A DNA stretch of 64,000 bases from Sipunculus nudus. Its lineage: Eukaryota > Annelida > Sipuncula > Golfingiida > Sipunculidae. The DNA lies in NCBI GenBank assembly GCA_026874595.1, contig CM049313.1:48349659-48413658 (forward strand), written 5' to 3'. Position 1 is the first letter of the stretch, and each line of letters starts with the position of its first letter. Positions 9,575 through 21,172 of the stretch are shown here, piece after piece. The translations under genes were made by a program, and so were the position numbers. Below the pieces are notes generated by a model that made no database searches, was not told the origin of the DNA, and worked only from the letters and a program-made list of their open reading frames with translations.

Positions 9575-12500
9575 ATGGCAACTACAGTCCAGCAGCTGAT
9601 TAAAGTTGGACAAGAGTTGGGATATGAAGGCCCTGCATTGCAAGAGTTTGTGAGGGAACAGCAGGCCGCCGACAGGGAAGAAAGGCAAAGAGAGAGAGAA
9701 AGAGAGGGAAAGAGAGGAAGCGCAAAGACAGAGAGAAAGAGAAGAGGTTGAAAGACAGAGGGAGAGGGAACAAGCAGCCAGAGAAGAGAGAGAGAGACAG
9801 AGGGAAATAGAAGAGAGAGAGAGACAGAGAGAAGAAAGAGAGAGACAGAGAGAAATTGAAATTGAACATGCAGCGAGAGAAGAAAGAGAGAGAGAGAGAC
9901 AACATGAACTCCTCATGTTGGAAAGACGACTCCAGCTTCAAGAGAGGACTGCTCAGCCCCAGACTCCTGTAATGACAGCAGATGTTCGCTGCCCTGAATT
10001 ACCCAGATTCACTGAGCGATATGACCTAGACAGCTACTTGATGAGGTTCGAAAGATTTGCTGAACAAGCCAAGTGGAAAAGAGATTCCTGGTCAACTCGT
10101 CTATCAGCACTTCTGACAGGCAAGGCTTTGGACTGTTATTGTCGTTTGTCTGATAATCAATGTTTAGATTACGATATTGTAAAGACAGCCTTGTTAAATA
10201 GATATGGGTATACAGAAGATGGTTTCAGGGTTAAGTTTAGAGAGTGTAAGCCAGAGGACTCAGAAAGTCCAGGTCAATTTATTGTGAGACTGCAGGGTTA
10301 TTTAGATAGGTGGGTAGAGTTATCTCATACAGAGAGTACGTTTGAGGGAATCTGTGATTTGATAGTAAAAGAGCAGTTCATTAACTCTTGTCCCAGTGAT
10401 CTAGCTGTACACCTGCGTCAGGAAGCCCCTGGTACTTTATCAGAACTAGCGGAGCTGGCAGATCACTTCTTAGTGGCTAGACGTAGACAGTTGGCAACTA
10501 GACAGCAGCATGTTAAGCCCAGTGTGAACCGTAACCCACCAAGTGGCCAGACACAGTGGGATAGTCAGTTACAATGTTACATATGTAAGAAAGCTGGTCA
10601 CAAAGCATCTGATTGTAAACTGAAGGATCAAGGGGCTCGTTGTTATAAGTGTGGGAAGCCTGGCCATTTGGCACGTGATTGTAGGAATCTTCCTTTGAGA
10701 GATAGTAAGAATGACCGAAGTCAGGTAAGCCATAGAGTGAACCAGGCTGTGATTGACAAGGAGCCGACAGCAGCTAGTGTTGCTTATATTGGGGCAGAAA
10801 GGGAGATTGACTTAGTCAATGATGTAGAAGCTCAGTCAGGCCTTCAAGTAGACCAATGTATACATAGTGCTGGTGCTCAGGACATGGCACGATTTGAAGG
10901 GCGACTGCCAGTTGCTCAGGGTAAAGTGGGAGAAAATGATGTAATTATGATGAGAGACACTGGGTGTGATGGTGTTATTGTGAAGACTGATCTGGTAGGT
11001 AGTGATCAGTTGTTAGATCGGATGACACGTGTTATTGGTTTTAATCGACATGTGAGTATACATCGTATGGCTAGGATAGAAATAGACACACCATATTATG
11101 TTGGTAGCGTAGAAGCTATTTGTGAAGATAATCCCATGTTTGATTTGATTGTTGGAAACATTGAGGGGGTCCGTGAGGTTCCAGACCCTGAATGGCATGT
11201 CAGTGCTGTAACTACCAGGGCCCAAGATAAGCAGTCTAAGCAGCTAAAGCCATTAGCAGTATTTGAGGGTGTAAAAGGAGAGCAAGTTAGCAGAGATAGG
11301 CTTATTGAGCTCCAACAAGCTGACCAGAGTTTGCAGAAATATAGAGACAGTGCTAACCAGAAACAGGATCAGAATCAAAATGTATCATTTGCTATAAAAT
11401 CAGGGGTACTGTATCGTCTGTATACAGATAAGTCAGACCCAGCAGAGAAAATCATTAAGCAGATTGTAGTACCTGAACCCCTCCGTCAAGGTGTCATGGA
11501 GATTGCTCATGACTCCATAATGAGTGGTCATATGGGCGTGAAAAAAACCACCAATAGAATTCGGTCAAATTTTTATTGGCCAGGAATGAGTCGTGATGTT
11601 GCGAGGTTTTGTGCATCATGCGACAGATGCCAGAAAACGGCTAATAAAGGTTCTGTTCCTCGTGTTCCACTAGAAAAGATGCCTCTTATAGACATGCCCT
11701 TTAAACGATGTGCAGTAGATATCATCGGGCCTATAACGCCACCTAGTGAGCAGGGACATCAATACATTTTGACCTTAGTGGATTATGCCACCCGTTACCC
11801 TGAGGCTGTAGCATTGAAGAACATTCAGACAGAAACGGTGGCTGAAGCTCTTGTAGATATCTATAGTAGGATTGGTATCCCAGAAGAGATACTGAGTGAT
11901 CAGGGCACTCAGTTTATTTCACAGTGTATGCAAGAGGTGTCTCGTTTATTAAGCATCAAGAGGCTAACCTCAAGTCCGTATCACCCCATATGTAATGGAC
12001 TTGTAGAGAGATTTAATGGAACTCTTAAAAAAATGTTAAGGAGGTTGTGTGAAGAACAACCTCGACAGTGGCATAGATATCTCAATGCTCTGTTGTTTGC
12101 GTACCGAGAGGTACCACAGGAATCTACTGGTTTCTCACCATTTGAATTATTGTATGGGCGCACAGGCAGAGGACCCATGCAGATTCTTAAAGAGTTGTGG
12201 ACCAAGGAAGTAGAAACCCCTGAAATACAAAATAGCTATCAATATGTTTTTGAATTAAGAGACCGGTTGGAACAAACCTTGGAAATGGCCCAAGCTGAAC
12301 TATCTAAAGCTCAGACTCGTTACAAGGGTTACTATGACAACAAGGCCAAAATTAGGAAACTGCAGGTTGGAGATCAGGTGCTCGTGTTACTTCCTACAGA
12401 CCACAACAAGTTGTTGATGCAGTGGAAGGGACCTTACCAGGTAGAGGGCATAATTGGTAGAAATGATTACAGGGTTAAGGTTAATGGGAAGGGAAAGATC

Positions 12501-13898
12501 TATCACATTAATTTGTTAAGGAAATATGTGGCCCGAGCAGCACCTGAGTCAAAGCAGACTAATGAACAAGTTAACACAAAATGTCGTGGAGCCTTGTTAG
12601 AGGTAGTCTGTGCGACAGTAGTAGAACCCACTGATACTGATGGACAGGATACGGTTGATGATGAGGACTTGTTAGAGTTGGGGACATATATGGGTAAGGA
12701 GTCTGTCAATGATGTAAATATAGGAGCTGAAATAGGGACAGATCAGAAAGAAGAAATCAGACAGGTTATAGAGGAGTACAATGATGTGTTCACTGATGTA
12801 CCTGGTACTACTAACTTGGTAGAACATCATGTTCAGTTAACATCTGATGAGCCAGTTAAGTGTAAACCATACCCTGTACCTTATGCTATCAGAGAATCTC
12901 TGAAAAAGGATATTGATGATATGTTAAAGATGGGAATTATCCGTGAGTCAACATCATGTTACGCGTCTCCAGTGGTGGTGGTCCGTAAGCGTGATAGAAC
13001 AAATAGAGTATGTGTAGACTATCGCAAGTTGAATAAGATCACAGTAGTGGATCCTGAGCCTGTAAACAGAGTTGATGATGTGTTCAGCAGATTAAGTGAA
13101 GATAGGTATTTCACTAAGATTGACTTGAGTAAAGGTTATTGGCAAGTACCAGTAGCAGAGCAAGATGTATATAAAACAGCTTTTGTTACACCTGATGGAA
13201 GATATGAGTTTTTAAAGATGCCATTTGGTATGGTTAACTCGGGAGCCACGCTGGTCCGAGGAGTTCGTAAAATGTTAGATGGAATGAATTGTGTAGACAG
13301 TTATGTAGATGACTTGTTAGTACACACCAAGACGTGGGAAGATCATGTCAGTGTACTTAGGGAGTTACTTAGTCGTATGAGAGATGCTGGTTTAACTGCT
13401 AGACCTACCAAGTGTTGGTTAGGGACTACCAGTGTAGAATTTTTAGGTCACCAAATAGAACTGAATGGTGTAGGTCCTCAAAATGATAATGTATGTAAGA
13501 TTGACAGAGTAGTCAGACCTAAAACAAAGAAGGAAATCCGATCATTCATTGGCCTGGTTGGATATTACAGGAACTATATTCCTAATTTCGCTACTATAGC
13601 AGCTCCTCTTACGGATTTGACTAAAAAGGGTAAGCCTAATAAAATAGAGTGGCATGAGCCTCAAGAGAGGGCATATTGTACACTGAAAGAGTATTTGGCT
13701 AGGAAACCCATTCTCAGGTTAGCTGATCCAAAGAAACCATTTGTTCTGCAGACAGATGCTTCAGATGTAGGAGTCGGTGCTATTTTATTGCAAGAATATG
13801 ATTCACAGTTATTTCCTGTATCATATGCTAGCAAAAAATTGTCAAACAGAGAACAGAAGTACTCAACTATAGAGAAAGAATGCCTTGCATTAGTTTGA
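9575..13898 (+). pseudogene. gag-pol of nested Gmr1-like element, nearly intact
   Basis: The first ATG after the primer-binding site is at 9575, opening MATTVQQLIKVGQELG. That frame is lost within the purine-only AG-rich repeat tract around 9690-9720 by an indel. From there the open frame is the one that runs uninterrupted to 13898 (1327 codons from its first ATG at 9915). Positions counted from 9915: gag core about 25-190; knuckles CYICKKAGHKASDC at about 221 and CYKCGKPGHLARDC at about 243; protease DTG at about 348; integrase HHCC zinc finger about 530-575, then the three DDE acidic residues in VDIIGP, SDQGTQF and ERFNG; GPY/F-like region about 830-870; reverse transcriptase about 990-1200 with YVDD at 1130-1133; RNase H from about 1275. 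The frame ends at TGA 13896-13898 inside RNase H, and homologous sequence continues in the same frame to TAA 14103-14105. Confidence 0.9.
9700..9905 (+). repeat. Purine-only AG-rich tract in gag
   Basis: About 200 bases are built almost wholly from AGAGA, GAAAG and ACAG units, encoding an Arg/Glu/Gln-rich charged segment that should form a long helix or coiled coil. The low complexity explains the frameshift here: a slip in this tract separates the upstream ATG frame from the main frame. Confidence 0.8.
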
Positions 13899-14105
13899 GG
13901 TGTAAATAAGTTCAAGTTATATCTCACAGGAACTGAATTTGTTGTGCAAACAGATCATCAGCCTCTCACTTACTTGAACAAAGCTAAATTCATCAATGAC
14001 GGAGTAATGAGATGGGCGATGTATTTGCAGAACTACAAATTTCACATTAAATCAATCCAGGGTAGTAAAAACAATGCAGCTGACTTCTTAAGTCGTGTTG
14101 TGTAA
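13899..14105 (+). pseudogene. RNase H C-terminal part after the stop
   Basis: In the same frame as gag-pol, the sequence after the TGA continues with VQTDHQPLTYLN and ends GSKNNAADFLSRVV before TAA. These are the usual RNase H C-terminal motifs of Ty3/gypsy elements (the DHxPL and AD.LSR signatures). The single stop separates them from the rest of the polyprotein. Confidence 0.85.
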
Positions 14106-14498
14106 AATAGATCTGAAACAGGAAAATAAAGGGTAAATCATGTAAATATGAATGATGATATGAATGTACATAATATAATGTTATGTTGAAATGGCTTGAA
14201 GGTTGCATTGTAGATTAAAATATGGATGTGTTTTAAAGGAGTTTGCATTATTGTATATATGTTTAATGATGTTCAAATATCATGATGAGGGTGTAATGTT
14301 TTACATGTGTTGATTAGTTACAAATAGTAAAAGCAATATATGTACACACATGTAAGCAATGTAATACTGTCATCAATGTACTAAATGGAAACTAGTGATT
14401 TACATGATGATGCATTTGATATGGTAATAGTACACATTTGTGTTGTTGTTAGGTATTGGAAAAATATCTTTCAGAGATTTTTCTTAAAGGGGGGCGTG
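14106..14498 (+). other. 3' untranslated region and polypurine tract of nested element
   Basis: About 390 AT-rich bases without an open frame; no envelope-like gene is seen. The polypurine tract, containing AAAGGGGGG, lies at about 14486-14494, immediately before the right LTR, and would prime plus-strand synthesis. Confidence 0.75.
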
Positions 14499-15303
14499 TG
14501 ACACAAATGTGGTACCCGCCTAGTGTATGTCAAATGGAATGTCATAAATAATGAAATAAGGGAAAACATAATTTCTGCAGTGCATTAAAAGGTCAGTTTA
14601 TATTAAAATGAAATATCAGATCATAAAGTGTAGTTTGAGAGACAGAGCTAATAATATTTGGTAAAGTTGTCAGCTGTTGTTGTCATCATGTTTGTTTACA
14701 TCCGTGCTGACGACGATGGGGAATTGTTCAATAGTATTTTATTTATTATGTAAGTAAATGGACTTACTGTACTATGATTTATTATAATTAGATGACAGAA
14801 GGTTCTAGAGAATTCAGGTAATGTGTATTTTCCAATAGGTAAATTCTAGAAAATCCCGTAGGTGCTAGTCTTGACCAGAAACGACTTGATTATTCTAGAG
14901 ACTTCTAGAAGTTTCGGCTACCCAGGTATAAATAGGGCGGTGTCAAGGCCAGGAGAGAAGGGAATGAATTTGGAAGTTACCGTCAACTGGTGACAGGTCG
15001 TTTTATGTCAACGACAGATTAGTTGAACACCGAGCGGGGTGTGTTACAAATTCCGCAAGGACAGTATTAGTCCTGGAGAATATACATAGGTGCAGCCGAT
15101 CAGGGCGTTAGAAGATATACGTGATTGGTATTTGTTGAAGACGTTGTTATTGTGAGATTGGAGCCAGTCAACGACGACGGTGGCCAATTGTTGGATGTTA
15201 CCGGAATAAACCGTGTTCTTCAGTTCAGACAACGAGTGGTATTTTGGACTTTTCTGTGTGAAAGAACTCGGGAATATATGTCCGCTGCGTGTGTCGTGTG
15301 ACA
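14499..15303 (+). repeat. Right LTR of nested Gmr1-like element
   Basis: 805 bp, starting TGACACAAATGTGGTACC and ending GTCGTGTGACA, followed by the TACGC target duplication at 15304-15308. The heat-shock-like array is at 14893-14915 and the TATA box about 12 bp downstream, unchanged from the left LTR. Confidence 0.93.
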
Positions 15304-15308
15304 TACGC

Positions 15309-15850
15309 ATTCAGCATGACAGACAGAATGCAGCCATTTTGACGTCTACTCAAACTTGGCACACCATTTAGGTGGGATGATCATTTAGAATGTTTATTCC
15401 AAGAATCTAAATCGATCATTGTCAGTGAGATCCAAGAGGGCATACGCATATTTGACAAGAGCAAACCGACATGCCTAGCCTCCGACTGGTCAAAAACACG
15501 GTATTAGCTATTCCAGAAGCACTGTCAATGCACCAAATCCACACCTTTCTGTTGTCATGGTGGTTGGAAGACTACATTAGTTGGCAGCAGATTCACCAGT
15601 GCCACACAATCTCGCTATGTGCCAGTAGAGGGGGAAGCCCTGGCAGTAGTCGATGCATTAGAAAAAGCAAGGCACTTCGTTCTTGGCTATGACAACCTGA
15701 CCATTGTGGTCGACCATAAGCCCTTACTGAAAATATTCTGGGACCAAACCTTTTAAAACATCCCCAATGCTAGACTTCACAACCTGAAAGAAAAAACTCT
15801 GCGCTATAGGTTCCTGATGGTACATGTGCCCTGAGCTAAACATTGTGCTG
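15309..15850 (+). pseudogene. RNase H remnant of outer gypsy element
   Basis: Outer-element coding sequence resumes after the nested insertion. Translated fragments include SRYVPVEGEALAVVDAL and TIVVDHKPLLKIF, the RNase H signatures. They are spread over more than one frame with internal stops. Confidence 0.75.
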
Positions 15851-16063
15851 CCAACACGGTGTCACGTCACCCAACAGGTGAACCAAAACACATGGTGTTG
15901 ACAGATGACGTTGCTTCAGTTTGCCTGGATGACTGCATAGACTTTCTTGACGTCCCAACACTACACCACATTAGCGATGGAAGACCAGAAAAGTGTGATA
16001 TACCAGATGACGGTACAGCCGAATATGTCCTTTACTTAATATGTCCTTTAATATGTCCCAGCA

Positions 16064-17300
16064 GTGTCATCCATCGGTTCACTGTCGTGTGTTACATGGA
16101 ACATGATTGAAACAACTACGACAGGTGATGAGGACATGTTTCTATTGGTAGAGCTGATTGAATCCGGCATGCTTGACACCCGCAATAGCCTACCAGACTC
16201 ATTGCGAGAGTACCACCAGTTTCGTGACCACTTATCCACTGTTGATGTTGTTGTTATATGCAAAGACAGAGTAGTGGTTCCTTCTTCCCTCAGGCAACAT
16301 GTTCTCACTGCACTCCATTAAGCCCACCAGGGTGTGTCATCCATGATGTCCGGAGCAGAGTCCTCCATTTTCTGGCCAGGTATCACAACTGATTTCATAA
16401 ACCTCAGAAACAATTACAACCACTGCAACCAAATGGTCCCTTCCCGGCCAAACGCTCCAACTACTTCTCTGGTTTCTCCACTCTACCCATTCCAGTGTGT
16501 ATGTGCACATTTCTTCCATTATTAAGGCAGCCACTACATGGTCATAGTAGACAGATACTCCAACTGGCCCATCGTAGAGAAAGCCTCCCGTGGAGCCTCA
16601 GGCCTCATTGACAGTCTACGTCAAACATTTATTACCTTTAGGATTTTCGGATGAATTGTCCTCCGACGGTGGCCCTGAATTCACGTCATCAGCTACCAGA
16701 GATTTTCTGAAAACATGGGGTGTGCATCATAGACTCTCCTCTGTGGCTTTCCCGCACAGCAATTACAAAGCAGAGGTAGGTGTCAAAACGATAAAGAGAT
16801 TGATTATTACCAATAACACTGGACCCAAAGGTAAACTTGACACAGTCTCTATCCAACACGCCATCCTACAATACAGGAACACCCCAGACAGAGGCACCAA
16901 ATTGTCTTCTGCCATGTGTGTCTTTGGTCGATCCATCAGGGATTTTGTACCCATTGTTTCCAGTCACTACCAGTCTCACCAAACATGGAGCGATACTCTC
17001 GCGTTGAGAGAAGCTGCCCTACGGAATCAACACATGAAAATGCTGAACTGCTTGCTGAGCACAAAAAGCGCCTACCACCACTCCTTGTAGGGGACTTGGT
17101 TAGAATCCAGAACCAAACTTGTCCCCATCCATTTAAATGGGACAAAACCGGATGTGTTGTTGAAGTGCGCCAGTTCGACCAATATGTGGTGCATGTTGAT
17201 GGATCTTGCTGGGTGACTGTTTGCAATCGAAAATTCTTGCGCAAGTACACACCCGTATATTCACCCACAGCCAAACAATCGATTGAATCTGATCTATGAC
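16064..17300 (+). pseudogene. Integrase remnant of outer gypsy element
   Basis: Fragments in order: YHQFRDHLSTVDVVVICKDR, a zinc-finger region with ALH and FWPGI, the catalytic core around VIVDRYSNWPIV and GGPEFTSS, then [20 protein letters not shown] and LQYRNTPD, then a C-terminal segment with [12 protein letters not shown]. Stops at about 16319 and 16522 and frame changes near 16590 and 17060 break it. The context (after RNase H, before the right LTR) is that of a standard Ty3/gypsy integrase. Confidence 0.8.
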
Positions 17301-17894
17301 ATCTTCCAAGGACAGTCAACCATATGCCTGCTTTGCCTTTGATCAGTCCACTGGCACCCAAGTTGATGCAACCTCTGCTCCACCAGTGACCGTGCCTCAA
17401 CATGATGACAAAAGGGCCTGTCAGGCTCCGTTTGACATCAGGCATGAATCTAAACAGGATGAACTTGTTCAGCAGGTGCATCATTCACCCACACCTGCAC
17501 CTATGGCCATGTCTGGGCCTAGGGTAACTATAAAGGTAGCTCGCCTACCGACACCTGTTACCCAGGCTTCAGCCGTTGTCAGGCCCTCCGCCAACTTCTC
17601 CAGAAGTGTTGCACCACCCATCCAACCCCTCGCAAGAACCTTGCTCCACCAGCGCATCAACTAGACACTCTAGCTGCCAAAGGGTTGCACTGCCTGGCTT
17701 GATGATTATGTTCATTCTGTGGGGCAGAATAATCCCCAGGTTGGAGGGAAGTCTACCCCGTGAAGGCCTATCTTGTGTTCGGTTCATCCTGGACCCTACT
17801 CTGTGGGATATACCATCAGATTGGCGTATCATTCTTTTATTAGCCATTGTTTACCCTTATTGCATCCTGGGTGTACCAATGACTCAGTGGGGAA
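17301..17894 (+). other. 3' region of outer gypsy element
   Basis: Short overlapping frames give Pro/Thr/Ser-rich peptides that resemble the low-complexity tail after integrase in K02A2.6-like elements. The last bases before the LTR (AGTGGGGAA) can serve as the polypurine tract. Confidence 0.5.
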
Positions 17895-18076
17895 TAGAGG
17901 ATTACCTGCAGAACTGACCTTACATATAAGTAGTTATTTAGTTTATATTAAGTATAAGCAAACACTGTTCATTAACATTTAAATTTAAACCTGTTCCATC
18001 ATTGTGTCTTTCAGACCTCCATTATTTCTGATGTCGAATAAAGATGTCTGAAAACAGTAGTTTCCCTGCTCATTTA
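17895..18076 (+). repeat. Right LTR of outer gypsy element
   Basis: 182 bp, homologous to 6062-6238, followed by the TAAGT target duplication at 18077-18081. An AATAAA is at about 18038. Confidence 0.85.
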
Positions 18077-18466
18077 TAAGTAGTGTCAGAAAATTCCTGT
18101 AGTTTATAGGTTGATTGGAGGGTAATATTTATGTTACCAAATGGTCATAATTTGTCTTGGGTTGATTTGAGCAATCTGTATATATAACAACCTAAATGTC
18201 AAAGGGGGTTTAAATGTCTGAGGGTAATTGTCAGGGGGGGGTCCTCTTGGGGGTAAAAGTCCTTTAACTGTGATTACGATTAGTGACAGTGTTCCTTGCA
18301 TCATATCACTGCTGAGATATAAACTGAGTGTAGGTAGCCTTGTACAGTGGGTTATACCACAGTTAAAATAAAAAAACTACCAAAAATGTGCACAGCATAA
18401 GCTGCCTGTCCCTAATGAATATGTAAAGAGATGGTGTTGGTTATATACAAAACATGTTCCACTTAC

Positions 18467-18603
18467 TTGCATGGACATGTGCATATGTGCCTGTAGTTCT
18501 CCTAATTCTGAGAGTTTTTTAGTTGTCATTGGTTCATCATACACTACATCTCCTGGTATGTAAGTCAACATGTAGAAAAGATGTCTCCTGGGTATGTTGG
18601 AAG
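18467..18603 (-). CDS. HYKK: Hydroxylysine kinase-like, second visible coding exon
   Basis: 137 bp between a strong acceptor (TTTTTTTCAG on the - strand) and a perfect donor (GTAAGT). It continues the reading frame of the exon at 22427-22763 in matching phase (1, then 2 bases). The peptide includes HLFYMLTYIPGD and KLSELGELQAHMH, matching the kinase hinge region (LLTYLPG-type) and following helix of hydroxylysine kinase/AGPHD1 proteins. The later exons with the catalytic and metal-binding residues were not found between here and the left edge, although the next 12 kb is mostly retroelement. Confidence 0.78.
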
Positions 18604-18751
18604 CTGAAAAAAATACATGTGCAATTAAAAATGGTAAAATATCAGACTTATTCATATAGGTCATACCTGAACTGAATATGAATATAATTAATTTTTGCCT
18701 CTGCTAGGAAGACATCAATTCATTCCCGTTCGGTTGTGTGTTTGTTCACCA

Positions 18752-19531
18752 TATAAGGCTGAAATGGGTACAAAATATTGGACTTGAGTACCTGATAGGC
18801 ATTATAGAGTACTTGGACTGGAGTCCTTGTCATCATGGCAACAATGTAGAGATAAAATGGACATCTGTTTACCGATACAAATTATGCAAAAATATGACTT
18901 TGTGACGGCTTAACTATTTGCCAACAAAGGAATAGATACAAAAACTAAAATTTAACAGAGTGGAAAAACCCATTTGAAAGCATATTAACTCATTTATGCA
19001 AGTCCCTTCCAAATAAACTGCAGAGTATGATAAGTGTGTATAACGTTAACTCAGTAACTGGTACTGCCAAGTTAATTAAACTGATTTTTCTGGTCCTCAC
19101 ACATGTTGGCGTTCCTTATTATCTGGAGCCAAGAAATGTTCAAGTGTAATTCGAATACAGGCAAGTACATTTAATTGCAAGCATCTTACCCCATCTAAAG
19201 TAAGTATGAGTTTGTGTTGACTTGTCACATAGGTTGCGGCACACAATAAAGGACTCTGCACAAAAGTTGGTTTAATATGTAACTGGTTTCTTTGTAACAA
19301 AAGGAATGACATGTCATTGCAAGAACTCTGTTAATCTGACTAGGAAATATGTTGACAGCCCTATATGCCAGGCTACGATAATGAATAAATAAGCCTCGAG
19401 ACTGCTTGTACATTTGCAGTAGGCCTTATATTCAGATCTTGTACTGCACGAGTACTGGAGTCCAAATATTGGACTCAAATATTGGTAAGTATTACAAAGA
19501 CCCGAGTACTCGAGTAGTCCTTTCAGCCCTT
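18752..19531. mobile_element. hAT-type MITE, older copy with longer middle
   Basis: The ends resemble the 401-bp hAT MITE at 21173-21573 in opposite orientation: left TAAGGCTGAAATGGGTAC, right CTTTCAGCCCT. The flanks carry an imperfect 8-bp duplication (GTTCACCA at 18744-18751, GTTCACAA at 19532-19539). The middle (about 18960-19310) has no counterpart in the other copy. It is non-coding. Confidence 0.65.
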
Positions 19532-19539
19532 GTTCACAA

Positions 19540-21164
19540 CATAACTCATGCATTCATGAACTGAATCCCATGAAATTTTCAGGGCACTTGACAGGCCAAT
19601 GAAGAAAGGATTATATTTTGGTGTGGGTCTGGCTCCTGATCCATATCCACAATGGACTTACAGGAATATTAACAAATGTGCAGTCACCTATGCCAGATTG
19701 GACATGGGAATATGGGCCAAATAAGTGAATGCAAACACTTGGTGAGAATGAATTTCAGTAAGTGAATGAAAACATGGTGTGTGGGGTACCCCATATTTAG
19801 GAAAACCCACATGACATAGGCCAGCACTCATATGTAACAAGGCAAATTCATGCACAGACCTGTTTTCGTCACAATTAAGGAACGCATGGTTGTTCACCGT
19901 GTACTTAGGTCAGTGCATGCGTTCCACAAGAATGGCACTTTTCAGTTAGCCTTGAGCCAACTGTAGTGAAGACAATTCAGTCTGAAAAACGCTTTTGCTT
20001 TTCCAGTAAGTGGCTCGTGGTCATCCGTTGCCATTCCATCTTAAACCTTGCTCCAATGTGACTGCATAAAACGTTACATGAGGCACACTTGAGTATTTCA
20101 ATAGAGTATGAGCTTTTGCTACAGGTAGGCTATGTACAGTTTAACTTTAAAATGTTTAAGCTTGTCATAAAACCAGTAATGATTTAATTTAAGTTGAAAC
20201 CAGTACAAATGTTAAATAGGCACTGACTTATATTTGTTCTTTGAATACTGCATTGGGCTATGCTGTAATATTTTCTTCGCTTAATTATGTTATTATACTG
20301 TAGAAGTTTAACATAATATACTGAGCTTTATAAGCCCAGAACATTGTATGTAATATTATTACATTAGTAATAAGTTACATTGACAGGTAGTTTCAAGGTA
20401 CAATTATATTATTGCTACAGCGGTACATCTTGCAAAGAGCACCACCAGGCACCTGGCCATCATGAGGGTTCTTGCCATCATGTTCAACACAGGTTAGCCT
20501 TTATCCACTCTTGATAGGGTATGACTTGTTCAATATTGTTCAGGCATATCAGGGTTTTTCTCTACTATATGAATAAACTGGTAGTCACACACTCTTGGCC
20601 TTGGCAGTCTGATTTTCACACCTGGTATTCCCCGTGGTGTTCCCCGTTACACGTGGTATATATATTCCCCCTCTTCATATCCTCAGGATTGTGTAGAGGA
20701 TGGACCATGTACAGTATAGATGCTTTGTCACTTTATGATATATGGAACTCACGTATCATATGGACTTATGGTTTACCCTTTTGTAATTAATTTAGTATCA
20801 CATTTTGTTAGTGATTTCATTTATCCTTGATTCAGAAGTAGGCAGGTGTTCATTCTGTGTTATATAATTATAAGTTCTATGGTTCCAATTGTGTTATTGT
20901 TATCACAGTGAAGGAGTATTATAATTTTGGAGAAGAGCACACAATCTCTAAAGACGTGCATTGGTCATTTTAATTTTTCTATTTGTCTGCTATTATCTGT
21001 CTTAACATCAATCAGTAGTAATCTATATTATTTTGGTTTGTTTGAACAGCTGTACACTATTTTCATCATTTTAATAAATGACATAATATACCATATATCA
21101 TGTCTTTGTGATTTGTTGGTTGCTGAGATAAATATAACGATGTGTTTGTATGTTATCAATTGAT
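19540..21164. other. Intron of the hydroxylysine kinase gene, nothing recognised
   Basis: AT-rich sequence lying between the two visible hydroxylysine kinase exons. No exon, RNA gene or clear repeat boundary was identified. Short frames on both strands have no recognisable family and no splice-compatible neighbours. Confidence 0.5.
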
Positions 21165-21172
21165 AGCTGTGC

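Larger units (their letters stand above)
8608..15303 (+). mobile_element. Nested Ty3/gypsy retrotransposon with Gmr1-type (copia-like) pol order
   Basis: 6.7 kb in length. LTRs are at 8608-9414 and 14499-15303, a primer-binding site at 9423-9440, a polypurine tract just before 14499, and exact TACGC target duplications. Domains in order: gag with a long charged repeat region, two CCHC knuckles, DTG protease, integrase (HHCC, DDE, GPY/F-like C-terminus), reverse transcriptase with YVDD, RNase H. Integrase before reverse transcriptase is the Ty1/copia order, but the sequences are Ty3/gypsy-like; this combination defines the Gmr1 group, named after an Atlantic cod element. LTR divergence is only about 6 substitutions plus one 2-bp indel in roughly 805 bp, so the insertion is recent. 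A frameshift in gag and one stop in RNase H are visible. No envelope gene follows. Confidence 0.93.
6062..18076 (+). mobile_element. Outer Ty3/gypsy LTR retrotransposon, decayed, with nested insertion
   Basis: The full span including the nested element is 12.0 kb; without it the element is about 5.3 kb. LTRs lie at 6062-6238 and 17895-18076, and a 5-bp target duplication TAAGT is present at 6057-6061 and 18077-18081. The internal order is gag with a zinc knuckle, protease, reverse transcriptase, RNase H, integrase, which is the normal Ty3/gypsy order. Residue patterns (SYCGRKGH knuckle, ADTG protease, TLLWAED in the reverse transcriptase) suggest the K02A2.6-like group common in marine invertebrates. 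Several frameshifts and stops and a changed RT catalytic motif make it inactive. The nested element splits it at the end of the reverse transcriptase. Confidence 0.88.

Noticed and set aside
9542-9941. Ser/Leu-rich - strand open frames of 113-124 residues
   Set aside because: They are the complement of the AG-rich gag tract; the low complexity keeps all frames open.
14106-14498. Possible envelope gene of the nested retroelement
   Set aside because: No open frame, signal peptide or membrane segment is present between RNase H and the right LTR.
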